Below are positions 26,015 to 38,900 of a stretch of 64,000 bases of DNA, one piece after another. The translations under genes and the position numbers were made by a program. Position 1 is the first letter of the stretch; each line of letters begins with the position of its first letter. Under the pieces are notes generated by a model, which saw nothing but the letters and a program-made list of their open reading frames with translations, did not search any database and had not been told where the DNA came from. The DNA is from Melanocharis versteri (taxonomy: Eukaryota > Chordata > Aves > Passeriformes > Melanocharitidae). The DNA is taken from NCBI GenBank assembly GCA_013397845.1, contig VZTG01001872.1:251670-315669 (forward strand), given 5' to 3'.

Positions 26015-26694
26015 ACTTTTCCCACTGTGTGTTACAAGTTTAATTGTGCAAAAATAGTCATCAAGACTTCAGCTTTGCTGAGAATTGGACATAGTTCCAG
26101 TGATGTACACAGAAAGAGGTACTGTTGTAATTAAAGCAGGTAACACTGTAATTGTTGTTGAGCCAATCAAGTGGTTTGATACACTGAGATCCTGCTCTCA
26201 AGTGATTTAGACAACCTGTATTTAACTACTGTACCTCAAGAGAACCAACAAAACAACACCTAAAAGGAAAGCTGGGAGTAGAAAAACGAAGCTTAAAACT
26301 GCACTAACTCAGCGATAAAAATGGTTTAGGCTTTCCTAATGCCAGTATTTCTTTCAAGCACAGGAAGATGAAGTTTTAACAACCTTTAAAATTGTATTTC
26401 GAAATACGAGACAGCAATGGTGTTGCCAAAAAAAAAAAAAGAGAAAAAAGAAAAAACAACCAAATATTTTCAGAGCTCTGTCCTCTGGGTCCACGATTTC
26501 ATAAAAAAAACACCACACCAGCCCCAAAGTAATACATATGGACAAGAATGGCATTGCAGAATCCCCTCACCCTCATTAGTATCTTCCTGTAGTGCCTGTA
26601 TCACGGAGAAAAAAATTTTCAAACAATTCCTCTCCTTTGTGCAACCATGTTTTAACACAACCGCACTGGACATTCATAAGGCTGTTCTGAGCAG
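26015..26694 (-). terminator. APLF: APLF 3' UTR and candidate poly(A) site
   Basis: On the minus strand an ATTAAA (26044-26039) lies about 650 nt after the stop codon. It is followed by a GT-rich stretch ('gtgtgtaactgtgtctgtg'), a textbook downstream element. Cleavage is predicted near 26020. The + strand poly(A) run near 26427 is a simple tract inside the UTR. Confidence 0.5.
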
Positions 26695-26906
26695 CTATTT
26701 TTTGATCCTAGCAAATCTACACGTTTCTTGCACAAATGTCTCAGCATCTTCGTTATCCTTTTCTTCTGAACTTGGTTCCCAGTCCGAGTCTTCATCAGTA
26801 GGTTCGCACTCCTCCTCCTCCTCCTCGTCATCTATAAAGCTGTCATTGAGGTCATATTCATTGGCTTCACCATCACTGACACTGTCTTTCCCCACAGCCC
26901 TTTTTC
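26695..26906 (-). CDS. APLF: APLF last coding exon, acidic histone-binding tail
   Basis: Acceptor TTGTCCCTACAG, 212 nt to TAG at 26697-26695. Encodes NEYDLNDSFIDDEEEEEECE and PTDEDSDWEP, the conserved acidic domain that binds core histones, then a short basic end (RFARIKK). The glutamate run comes from a GAG trinucleotide tract. Confidence 0.95.
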
Positions 26907-29900
26907 CTGTAGGGACAAAAATGTCATGTATTCACGAATCATAAATGCAGAGCTCAAGATCCCTCCCAGAGCCCACACAGTTAAGTCTCTCTCCTCAAGA
27001 GGAGAAAGAATCACCTAAACAACACATCTATCTTCCAGTTAAGCCTCTAGCTATTGCTAGATGGCTACTCTGACCCTAGATTTTCTGCCTCCCTCCATCC
27101 ATCCATCCATCCATCCATCCATCCATCCTATATTCTTAGTCTTCGGAAGCCGATATGACTTTTAATTTCTACTCACTTCTTTCCTGAGCTTCACATGAGA
27201 GAAGGAAATCTTCTAGATCACTCACCTCCTATGTTCTCAACTTGCGTTCCTGCTGGATAAGTCTGTGTTTCCCTTCTGAAGGTCATTTCCTTCAGAAATA
27301 CATTTTGGCAGATGCGTTTAAACCTTGCTCTCAACATCTGTGACATCTCTTTGTTTAAATGTCCAAAATTCCTAACTAGCCATGGCCTGTTAATATTCCA
27401 TTCATGTCTTATTCTGTCCTTAAGTGAAATCTCTGAGTAAAAATCATGTTCATTCCTATTCCTCCCACCCTCCCATTTTTGCATTCTTACCTTATCTAGA
27501 AATAACCACTCAATGATATTGGTTCAGATAACCTATCCGTTGAGCAGTTGTCACCAGATTTCATACGAAACTATGAATATGTATTTTTTCTTTAGCTACA
27601 GACCACAGTCCAAATCCCAACTCTTTAAATTAACCATAAGCACTTCTCAGCAAACTCTTGAAACCTCAGGTCAGAGCTCCAGGCACAAACACCACCACTA
27701 GTACCTCATGTAGTCAGACTACAGCCTCTATCAGCCACGCTTTCCTATGAGTGGGAATGCTCCTATTCCAGAATTACCTTCCTTTTTGTGCTTGCTGGCT
27801 TATCGTTTAACAGACTTCAGAGGAAATTAATCATGCCCGTGTTAGCCCGTAACCAGCAGAATTTCTTGGCAGAATCACAGACTATAGTCCTGCAGAATTA
27901 ATTTTGTCTTGGAGGGAGGGGTCAAAATGAAGACGCTGAATACAATAGGAACAAAACCCCCCTTCTCAGACTAAGGTTATGAGAATAATAAGCCCAAGAG
28001 CTGCTTATCAAAGAAAAGCCCTTCGTCACTTTCGCAGCACTGTGAGTGGTATTTTACAACAGAAGCAGGAATTCTGGCAAAATACTGACGACTTTCATAT
28101 TCTTCCTACAAATGTAGGAGGTGCATACTATGTTCTCCCTACCCATACATCAATGCTTTGATTGTATCAGTGAGTGATGCACTTCCTTTTATGCCTTTCC
28201 TCTCCACTTCTTTCCGCTGTAGTTTAATTCAGCCCTGCAGCCCCTAAAGCTGATGATTAAGCCCAATTTTGCCTTTTCTCTAGTAGCATATCTATAAAGA
28301 TGACCTTGAAACTTTCTATGAAAGTATCTCCTTGATGTGGGGAAAAAAAGCTTGCTGACTGCTCCTTCCAAAATGTTCTGAAGTGAGCTGATCAGCTTGC
28401 TAAAAACCTACCAAAAAATGTGTAGGAGAATCCTGCACATTCCATGGTTACAGGGTGTTATTCATCTCAGTAGCAACGACCTCGTGAAGTCATTCAGTAG
28501 TGACAATTTAATGACAGCGTAACTCTGACTTTTTTTTCAATTCCTTCCCTACAGCTATTCCCCAGTAATTTGCCTCAGGTTATTTCTCAGAACCTTCTCT
28601 ACAGGCAATTCTGGCAGCAATAAGACTTAAAAACTAAACATGCTAAATGTCACGTGGAGGGCTCCCCTCTTCTCTTGGCTGGTGGAATTTAAATACACTT
28701 GTAGGGAATTTAATCCTGCTGTGTCTAACAGTGCAGTTGTGCTAAATATGACAAAAATAAAGGTTAATGGAGCCCTGACTGTCTGTCTGACCCTGCAGGA
28801 CCTGGTATGATGGCCTCAGGTGTGAACTTGCTGAGCACCAACTTTTATCAGCTTTGCCCTCCACAAAGCTAAGCAAGCCAGCCAATAAGACATTTTAAAA
28901 AAAATTTAAAATAGTAAATATAAACAGAACTTAATAAATTAATTCATTTCTTTCCCATGTGTGCAGAATATAACTTCTTCCCTGGTTTGTTCTTAGTAAG
29001 AAGAGTTGAATTTGACAGACTGAATTTCACTTCTGGGTGCAAGTTTTACACGCTACAAGATCAGCACTTCTTCCTTCAGAGTCATCCCTGCCTGACCATC
29101 AGCTGCACACACAGCACCTACTGTTTGGGTAAGGAAGCTGCTCTCATGAGAGGCACAGCTACAATTTAAAACCTTCAAGAACAGATTTAGACTTTTAGAT
29201 ATGCACACAGCCCAGCCTGCTTCATTCTAAAATCTTCACCACTCAGTGCATGCCTCAATACCCCGTAACACAAATTTCTACCATGGACCTCTGATCAAGA
29301 TGGGGCTGGTACTTGTATCACAGGATGCACCAAAGCACACAGGTAACAAACATGCCTCAGAATATGCTGGTACACAGATATGGGCATAGCAAAATTTGGT
29401 GATAGGCAAAGTGCACGCAAACTTGATAAGGAGATGGTATGGGAAAGAAATTTCTCAGTGGGAAGTTCAAAACAACCTCCTGCATTCACCCACAACAGAA
29501 ATGGAGGCCAAAACCTAAAACCAAAAACTTTGCCTAGAAAGCTAACTACAGCTATTTGCACTTTTATTTATTTTCTCTAGAAGGCAGATCTATTTTGAAG
29601 ATTTCTTTTGGAAATTCCCAGCCACTTATTGGTGATCTCAAAGAAGGCAAGCCAGTTCCCACTCCCCCTCAAACTGCAGCAGTTCCACACCCTCCTGCCT
29701 TATTCTGGCCACTGAAAGTGAAGACTGCACAGCATCAGACTTTCAGACTGCTCTTTAAAGTTCATTTTTCATTTTAGAAAGCATAGGAAGCTTCACATTT
29801 GGAAGATGAGACACAAAAGAATCCTGGAAGCAGACCTAAGTGTATTTAAAACTTGAGTCTATGCACCTGCAACATACATAAACTTCTACACTTTGAACCT

Positions 29901-32900
29901 AACAAGCCCTGAAACATCAATACCTCACTGTAAGTACAAGAAAGTTCATCAGCACATGCACAGATTATCACCTGAAAGTTATTTAAAGGTCAGTGCAATG
30001 CAGAGGGAGTATCTCCATGTTGCAGGAGCAGTCACTCCTTTAAGGCAACCTTAACTAGCTGTGCATGAAATACTGGGCTCCTTTCATCCTATTATGGCCT
30101 CTGTCTAAGGAGTGAAGGTAGAAGACACCATTCAGCCGTATGTGTCTCTCCTTAAAATATGTTTGTTTTCTTGTCTGCTTCTAGCGAAATACAGGTATGA
30201 TTATCCAGGAAGACTGGCACAAATTCAACTGAAGCACTATTACTTGTAAGAAAACAAGAAGGATTTTTACTAAAATAATGACTACTTTCTCCTCAGCTAT
30301 GCATTATCAAGCATCTCCAGCACTATTAAATGCCAAAAGAGCCACAGCAGACCGTGCCCCAGGCTGATGTGCCCACTCGTAACTTCAGAATACACTCACC
30401 ATTGCTTGAAGTTCGTTGTTGTGTTCCTCTTCCAGTAACTAGAGAAAGGGAAGTTGCCAGTCAGGACAGAGTGAACCCTGCTATAAGGGTTATTCTTAGA
30501 GCTGCTACAACAGAAAACTGACCGATTAAACAAATGCTGCAATGGTTGTGCTGTACTTACAGGTATAAAAGCTACTCTGCTGCCCCAAAAATACCATTTT
30601 TATCTTGAATCATTCCCAAGAGATTACCCAGATAAACTGTTCTTAAAATGATTACCTCTACCATCTGTAGACAAATGCCATCAATCCTGATTGGGGGTTT
30701 TTAAGCAGGAAATTGGAATATTTTAGAGCATTTAAATATTTTACACTACAGTTTCCATAAATGCTATTCCTTCTTAATAATGTCATAGCCCTGAATCTTC
30801 AAAGTAAAATGCATTATCATGACATTTTCATAACTGTTCTGCTCTAAACTACTGTTTATTGCATTGGGATCCCATGTGGAAAAACTCCAAATCCAATAAT
30901 CAAGAGAAAGCACCCCAAAAAAATAAGAAGTATCTCTTTCAATTCTTTTAAGAGCAGACAAAATGCAAATAGCACATTCCCCTGTGTTTTTGCAGCAAGT
31001 TGAGTTACTAGAATAACTCAAAGACTACAAAGTGTTAGATATGGAACTCAAATTCAGTTTTAGTTATATTCCCTCCAGGCCTCAAGAGAATATATATGCA
31101 AAATTTAGTTCTCACAGTAAGAAAATCACTGGTAAAAAAAAAAAATCAACACAGAAAGACAACAGACATGGTTACAATATTTTGTTTGGAGCATCAAAAT
31201 ACTTCAAAATTATATCTTACCTGAGAATTTCTGATTAAAAAGAATTTCAGAAAAAAATAATCCCAATACAGAGGGAGCTATAAATGCAACATTATTCCCT
31301 AAAGGGGGAACTCATTTTATTGAGTTGGACTTGATGGTCCTTGTGGGTCCCTTCCAATTCAGAATTTTCTGTGATTCTGTAATATTGAACAAATTGGCCC
31401 ACCTGGAGGTGCACTGTGCTTGTATTCCAGCTTGTGCTGGGGGTTCTTCCTGCAAAGAAGAAAACAGTAAAAGCTTGATTCATCACCTTGTTCCACATTC
31501 AAAAAGTGCAGAATTCCCTGGTATTTTATGGATAATTTTCAAGGCACAGCATTTAGATCAGTCAAGTAATAGCCAACAGATAAGGACAACAAAATTAACA
31601 CAAAAACCCTTCAAATTATATCTGTTGCTTCATCAAAAGAATGATTAATTTTTCATGGGTGCCTCCTTTCCTCTATCCCCAAAGAATGAAACACAGATTA
31701 AGAAATTATCAACTAACACAACAAAGAGGTTGTCTTATCTGGAAGGAGAGACAGTTTTGGGTTTAGATAAAGCATCTGTTGTACTCCTGAAAATTATGTT
31801 GGCAATTTCATTACTGATATAAGCCTATATTGCTCAGCCTGAGATGGGAAATTAATCTCCTAGGTGTTTGTAGGAGAACCACTTTTTCTGCATTAGCTGA
31901 GTATCACCAAGGCTTCTTCTTAAGAGCTGTCCTCATTTTGTTACATTTCATGGAGACCATGCTTTTTAGGACAACCACACTTTCCAGGAGAAAATGTTTC
32001 TGTGCAGAAATGATCTTTAACAGCAGCCACCAGTTTCAATATGCTCCCATAGAAATGCTATTGCCTCAAAATACATCTTCTTGTCCATTGTGATATTTAT
32101 ATAGTCTGCTAAATATGTAAAACCTAGACACTGAAAAACAAATGGAATACAACAATATTTTGAAGAAAATGAACAGTGCTTAAAAGACACAGCAGTCAGC
32201 CATAAACTGGATTTTATTGCTGTTACCTCAATTATGCTTTCTAACAAATCAAGTACTGATTAAAATAGTTTTTGTACAAAATCCCAACAAATACATTATC
32301 AAAATTTAAACTAAAAGTTACAGATCAAGAACAACACGTAACAATGAATTGTTTATATAAAAGAACAATTTACTGAATATTGAAAAGAGATACAGTGTTG
32401 ATCTCCAGGTCACTGAACAGGCGCACTGAATAGTCAAGTTTTCATCTCTGACACCTGATATCATTACCAAAATAGTGATTTTTACTGTGTCAATGTTAAA
32501 AATATGCACAGACTTGGGTGCTTTAAGGGTAGCAGTCTGACCGCAGTGAATTTCAGAAGGCTACAGTCAAAGTTAAAATCAAGAATTAGCCATTATTCTA
32601 CTGCCATTCTGTGACTGCAGGGGGGAGCATTCTTAACCTGCAAACAAGAAAAGCCACTTTGCACAGTGTTTCTCACCTATAACAAGCCGTTCCATATGGA
32701 CACTCAGGCCGGTTGTCATTGTCACCCTGAGCCACCATCTCCACGTCATGATAGTCATCATCATTAGGATGACTGAACTGCTGGAAGTGAATGGGATTCT
32801 TCCTGCAAAAGACAAATATACACTGAAACTGACTGTTCCATTCCAACACAAGAAGAGGACATATAAAATGTGTTACTGAATCGACAGCTCACTTTTCTGT

Positions 32901-35900
32901 GGTTACATGAAGAGGAGCTTTTAATGTTCAACTTAATGTTCAACTGTTATCCTACTTTCAGGACAACAGAAGAAATTTTGTCTTAGCACCTGCTGCAACA
33001 GAGGTTAAACCAGGATTTTTTCCATTTCCCATCAGCTTTAAGTTTCAGACCTCCAACACATACACAATAGTTCTTACTTGAAATTACAAATCAGCATGCT
33101 GACATGAAGTTGTACCATAAGACATTAACAACTCCATCCGTAGCTGAGTCACACCAGTGTTAGAGGGAACAGCACATGACCACCATCCACAACTTCTTGC
33201 TCTACAACACTGGAATCCGAGGGGAACAAGTAAGGAATATAAATTTATGCATCACTGAAAGAACATTTCTACCACTTCTAGGCAAGAGCTTTGTACATAC
33301 ACCACTCAAGACTAGGCAGTCATAAACATCACTTAAAGAAGAGTTTTTTTCTTTCTAGAACTGTTGTAAGTGGAGTTAAAAAGAATACAGAAAAACAAGT
33401 TCTGACTTCAGGAGAAATTCGTGTGACAGATCAAAACATGCTACAAAAAATTACATCAAAATTAACATACTTGTAGCAAAAGCAAATCTACTTTTTCCCT
33501 ATCATTTCTTAAGAGATTTTTTTTCCAGGCATAATACTGAGAAGCAAGAAATGTGAGATTTTTAAATAAATTATTTTCCAAAAGACATCTACAAAATACT
33601 TTATGGATTACCACAATTATTCCCAGAGTACATAACCTCTAGTGTGTTTGTGCAAATTATAGAAGTGAGGTGCCTGCCTCAAGCAGAGGAATGACAACTT
33701 TCATCTACATCGTACTTACTGCTTTAACTTAGACCTGCTACAGCTGCATTTAGAAGCAAGTATGGAACACACCAGGGACATGTGTGCAGCCACCTCCATA
33801 CACAGCAGCTTCCTCACTGATCAGAGAAACTCCTTTAAATTCACAAGTACCTCTTCTGAACTTCATAGAGGAGAGTCAATATTCATTTCAGCATTTCAAC
33901 TACCACCATAAGAAAAGAGCATTTGTTACAACTTTTACAAAATGATGACTTAAACACTGTGAGCTCTGCCGGCCATTCAGACCGCCTTTTGGCTTTCAAA
34001 AAATACCAGATATTTAGTATTAATTCTTTAAATCTCCATTTGCCAGACATCTTTCACTCAGGAAACTCCACAAGCAAGCTACAGATAAACTCTTCTATAA
34101 GCCACTTATCAAAGATCCAGTATCCCTTGGATCTACTTACATAGGTGACAGGCTTCTTGCCCTAGTCTTTTGTTCCTTCTGCAAACTGTAGGGTATTTGA
34201 ATAATATTTCACTAGAAACTATTGCAAAGTTGCAGTCTTTTATTCCATAACAGATTCTCATGAAACATCACTTGTGACAAATTCAGACTGGCTGCTGCCT
34301 TCTTTCCCCATTAAAAACAAATGGGATGAAACCAAATCATTTAGAGGCCATTTGCTTTGTTTTCTCAATGCACGGAGCTAACATACTTGCAGTAATAGCT
34401 CACGTGAAATACAATTGATCTTCTGAAAGGGATACAGCAGCAGCTGATGTTCTTTGAAGGAACTGTAATCCTTATTCCTACGTCAAGATACATATAGCAT
34501 CATAGTTGCCAAGGAAAGAAGGACTAATAGCTGTCAATTAGACAATCTACTGTATTTTAGGAGATACCCATTTCCTTTTAAAACATTGCTTCAAGACCTA
34601 CTTGGACAACACCAAACAGCCATTATTGAAGGAGAGGGGAGAAAAAAGAAAAAAGTATGGGAGAAAGGAGGAAGAGCAACGAAAGAGCTGTAATGTACAA
34701 GTCCTTGTCACTAGGCTTCAGGAGTCTTTTGGCCAGTAGATGATGCTCCTCAAATTATACATTACCTATGGAGCACCTCACACGTGTCCTACCCTCTTAA
34801 ACATGTCCTACCTCAGATGCCCAGGACTAGTAGAAACATCCTATTTTATCTTACCTTTACCTGGATGATTTGAACTTATTCTATGTGTAGTGCAACAATA
34901 CCCAGCAAAATAAAAGGAAGCAGAGAAGTGCATGGCTAATAAGCAAACATCTCCCCCTTTTTCAGAAAAACCCTAAGGCTTCTTCCTTAACGGTTTTGTT
35001 TGAGGTTTTTTAAATATTTATTTGCAGATGTAAGATATTTGAGTTACAGGAGCACATTTTCACACTGTGAGTTGCACTCCGAAGTTAACTGTTCCACAAC
35101 AAAGCCTCAGTGCACAGGAATGTGTTAATTCATTTGATCAAAACAAAATCATTAGGCTTTACTTGCATGAAAAGTAACCAATTAGAAGCCTATTTTAATA
35201 ATAAAGTTTTATGACCATCGCCTTCATATAAACATACTGACACAGTTACTGCAGCTTTGCCTTCACAGAAGCTCTAAATTTGTGTACTCACACTTCATGA
35301 TGCAGGAAACTATGTGAACAAAAACTATGCAAATAAAACTTTAAAACTTCTTCAGAATCAATGCAGTCATCTCAAGCAGAAGTTGAGTATTGCTCAGTGA
35401 AATATTTAAGGCAGTTATTCATCTGTGTAGCTATCAAAAGCAACTTTAAAAACTTTTTATAAAGCAAATTTAACTGACCGGTTCAGAATCCCTGACTCCT
35501 CACAATCCCATGCAGAAGACCCCTCGCCATCTCAAGGGCTTGTTTTTCCAGCTACTGAAAGAACCTCCTAATGAAAATGCAATGAATTACCAGCACTACT
35601 TATAAAGCCACATAATTCAAGCCTGAAGTTATGCCACGACTGAACACAACATATCTGTAAGTTCTATATTTTAATTCTTACTAGGAGACAGGACTCAAAA
35701 AAAAGACAGATGCAGGTCTTTAGCTGCCAGATTTACAAGCTTAGAGTGAAAGGAAAAATACTTATTTTCATAAACAAACAAACAGCAAAGTATTTAGAAG
35801 AACCCACAAACAAACCCAAAGGTTGGTTGAGCATCCCCTGCTCTGACAGTTCTGGGGGAGATTTACACAGCCCCAGTCAGCAGAGAACTGCACCCCAGGC

Positions 35901-38900
35901 TATGGCAAAAGGATTGAATTGTGGAAGAAAGATTGTGAGTTTCAGTTTCAGAGATGAGAGTTCAGGTCTACTGTCCCCCTTCTATGTGGCCCTTAAAAAG
36001 GGTGGTGGTGGTAGCTTTATTTTAATTCCCTATTCTGCTAACTTCAGAAGAGCAAGCAGCAGACAAGAAAAAGAACATGTGACAGCATTCAGAGGGCGAG
36101 TTCCCCGATAACAAATACAGGCAGCTACAACATACACAGAGCACTTTGTCTCCTAATGATAACAGCAGTTCCTTTGAATTTGGCCACGTCAGAAAGTGAC
36201 AGTGAACGAAGGTGACAAGAAGACTCCTTGGGGCAAGAGGTGTGCATCAAGTTTGATTCTTTCAAAAGCAGTGTTTTCAAATTCATAAATGAAGAAATTA
36301 AACTATGGATTACAAATTTACTTCCTAAATGTTTGGGACAGGCTAAGAGAAATGTAGTCAAATAACTAGAAGTAACATTTAATCTTTGCTCTAAACACAC
36401 TTTTGCCACCATGCAGAAACAACTACTCAGGGGCCTTGAATTAAAAGCAAATACAAAGACACACTACAAAGCACATTTCATTTGCTGCAAGCGAAGAGGT
36501 TGAGTTTCATAATGTTTCCTGAAGATCAAAGCTGACATATTTGATTCTATTCACAAATTTCTCTGATAAAGTAAGACTGCTATTTCTTATTTCAGAACAT
36601 TTTTTTATTTTTATAAAGAAATACTTTCCAAAAGTATTGCTATCAAATGTTTCACAATCAAGAGACCCAGGAAGAAATGTGCACATACAGACTCCTACTC
36701 CCTATTACTGGTACCTAAGATTTGCCTTCCTAAAGATTAGGAATATTTAGTCATATCAGAGCATTAATTCACCTTAATACCCATACAGGGCAAAAGCTGT
36801 CTCAGCAAAATTCAAAGTAGCTGGAGCAAACCAGAGGCTGCATTTGTACTACTGGATTAACAGAACTGTCTAATAAGGCATGCTTTTGTCATAATCATTA
36901 AGAGGAAAAAATGAGGTATGTCAAAGCTACATGAAAACCAACATGTGATGTGCTCATGAACACAACAGCTTTACAGTTTTGATACACACAGTTATCTCAG
37001 CATCAGGCCCACCAAACATACAGCAACCCAGCCACTTGTGCTTGTTTGCTTCCTAATCAAACTCACTGTTTTTATTATTGCTGAAGCCCCTTGGGGGAAG
37101 ATAAAAAAAAGTCACAGGATGCCCCGTTTCCTGGATTAGCCTTGTCTTTTGTATTTACAAGGTACGTGGGATTTTCTAGAGCTCAAAACCTTCTCCTAAA
37201 TGTAGTTTGCAGGTCACTGGGCATTTTCTAGACTCAGGAGCACCTCTAGATTTCAACCTTCCCTTCAATGTGACACCACAGATCTTTTCTGGGCAGAAAG
37301 AACTAGCAGGAGGCCAGGCACTCAGTACTGGTATTTTGGAACTTCTCTGGAACATTTATTTGTATGACAAATCTTCCACCACCTCCATCTTGAAAGGATA
37401 TGAGTGGGTGAGAAAGAAGAGGAAAAATCCCAGTTGTTCCTCACTTGCAGTATTTCCAAAGACTGTCCAGATAGGGATTAACCCTGAGTTCCTAAGTATG
37501 CTTTGTTCTGGTTTTAGGGGGGACTGAAAGCTCAAAAAAAACTGCAGAAAAGCCAAGTTATAATAAAGAAATTCTTGATTATTTAGGGATGACAAATAAT
37601 AAGTATTTTAAACATTCAGATCACAAACCAGGCAGTAACTTCTTCAATAAACACAATAATATTTCATATGAGTCCCACTTGCCAATAAAACAAAGCTACA
37701 AGGTCTGTGTTGGGCATTTGAACCTTTTACATCTCTTCTCCCGGCTAGTACCTCGGACTGTACACAAAGGTCCTTTATTTCTTTTCCTTTTATAATAGAC
37801 TTTTATCTTTTATTTCCTGCAACACTTCATCTTTTAATTTGCTCAAGTACTTCATCCCTTGTTTGGGTTGTATTAGGAGTTAGCAAGGCATCCTGGCTCC
37901 TCCTTTTATCCTTCTAAAATTATTGTTCTACCATTTGTTTCTCATCAGTCCCCTGTTCACCAAAAGATTTTTTTCCAAATCAAAACTTTTAACAACTTTA
38001 CAGTTTTCTCTTCCATAGCTAATATATTATTTCTAAATAATAAGCTAGCCCAAGCTAGTTTTAATTTTGCTTTACCTGTAACAGCCACTTCCATACATGC
38101 AAGGTGTCCTCTTATGCTGGATCTGTTTGGAGCTTTCTGAAGCATCTGCACTTCTGGCTGAATCAGAAATCTCAGTGTTGTAATCCAGATTTGCATCAGG
38201 CTCAAGAATCCCTTCCTGGGCACCAAAATATTGGGAAGTCCTGCCCCAGTGAGCTTGTCGGCTTGTAGAACCAGTAATCTGCTCTTTGTTTTCTGCTTCC
38301 TCAATTCTATTGTCTTTACTGGAGATCTGACCTACTCTTTTTGACCATTTGCTATGCAGCTGCCTATCATTTTTTTCCAGAGAACTTCCAGGGTTTTTTG
38401 TTCCAGTCTTGCCATTTCCTTCCATATCTCTCATGGTAGTCTCAAGAGGAAATCCAGATGTATTCTGTGGAACAAGGTTACATTTTGAAGAACCTGAAAA
38501 TTTACACTCTTCAGAATTAAAAGCTTTGAAGTCAAACTGTGCCTCATCATTCCTGCTTTCAAAATCAGTCCTAGAACAGCCTGGGTTAGAAAGGACCTTG
38601 AAAGATCATCTGGTCCAGACTTTAAAAATCTTCTACTCCACTTCCCAAACTCAAGTTCACTGCTAAACACAGCTGCTGAATGAAAAGCTCAAGTTCAGAA
38701 AACACACAGAGAGCACACACTCCTTAAGAAAAACTTATCCAACAGCTTCCATCCTCAGCTTCAGTTCCCTCACAACATGACCTCTTCTCTCACACCTCAG
38801 TTTGGAGGTGAACAGAGGTAAACAGTCCAAGGACTAGTTTAAATTAACTTACAATTAAAAGTACTGCTCTTGAAAAATTAATGGGGATTATACAGGTGAA

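Larger units (their letters stand above)
27433..38075 (-). other. APLF introns around the PBZ exons
   Basis: AT-rich introns between the exons listed. They hold a CR1 3' fragment at about 31300-31385; otherwise I see no RNA gene, second gene or named repeat. Open frames here are short and random-looking. Confidence 0.6.

Noticed and set aside
38580..38596. An APLF 3' splice site (TTCTAACCCAG) supplied by CR1 sequence
   Set aside because: The preceding exon ends in phase 0. Using this acceptor puts the exon in a frame that misses the PBZ1 coding frame and stops near 38431. The site CTTGTTCCACAG ending at 38465 keeps the frame and matches APLF homology.
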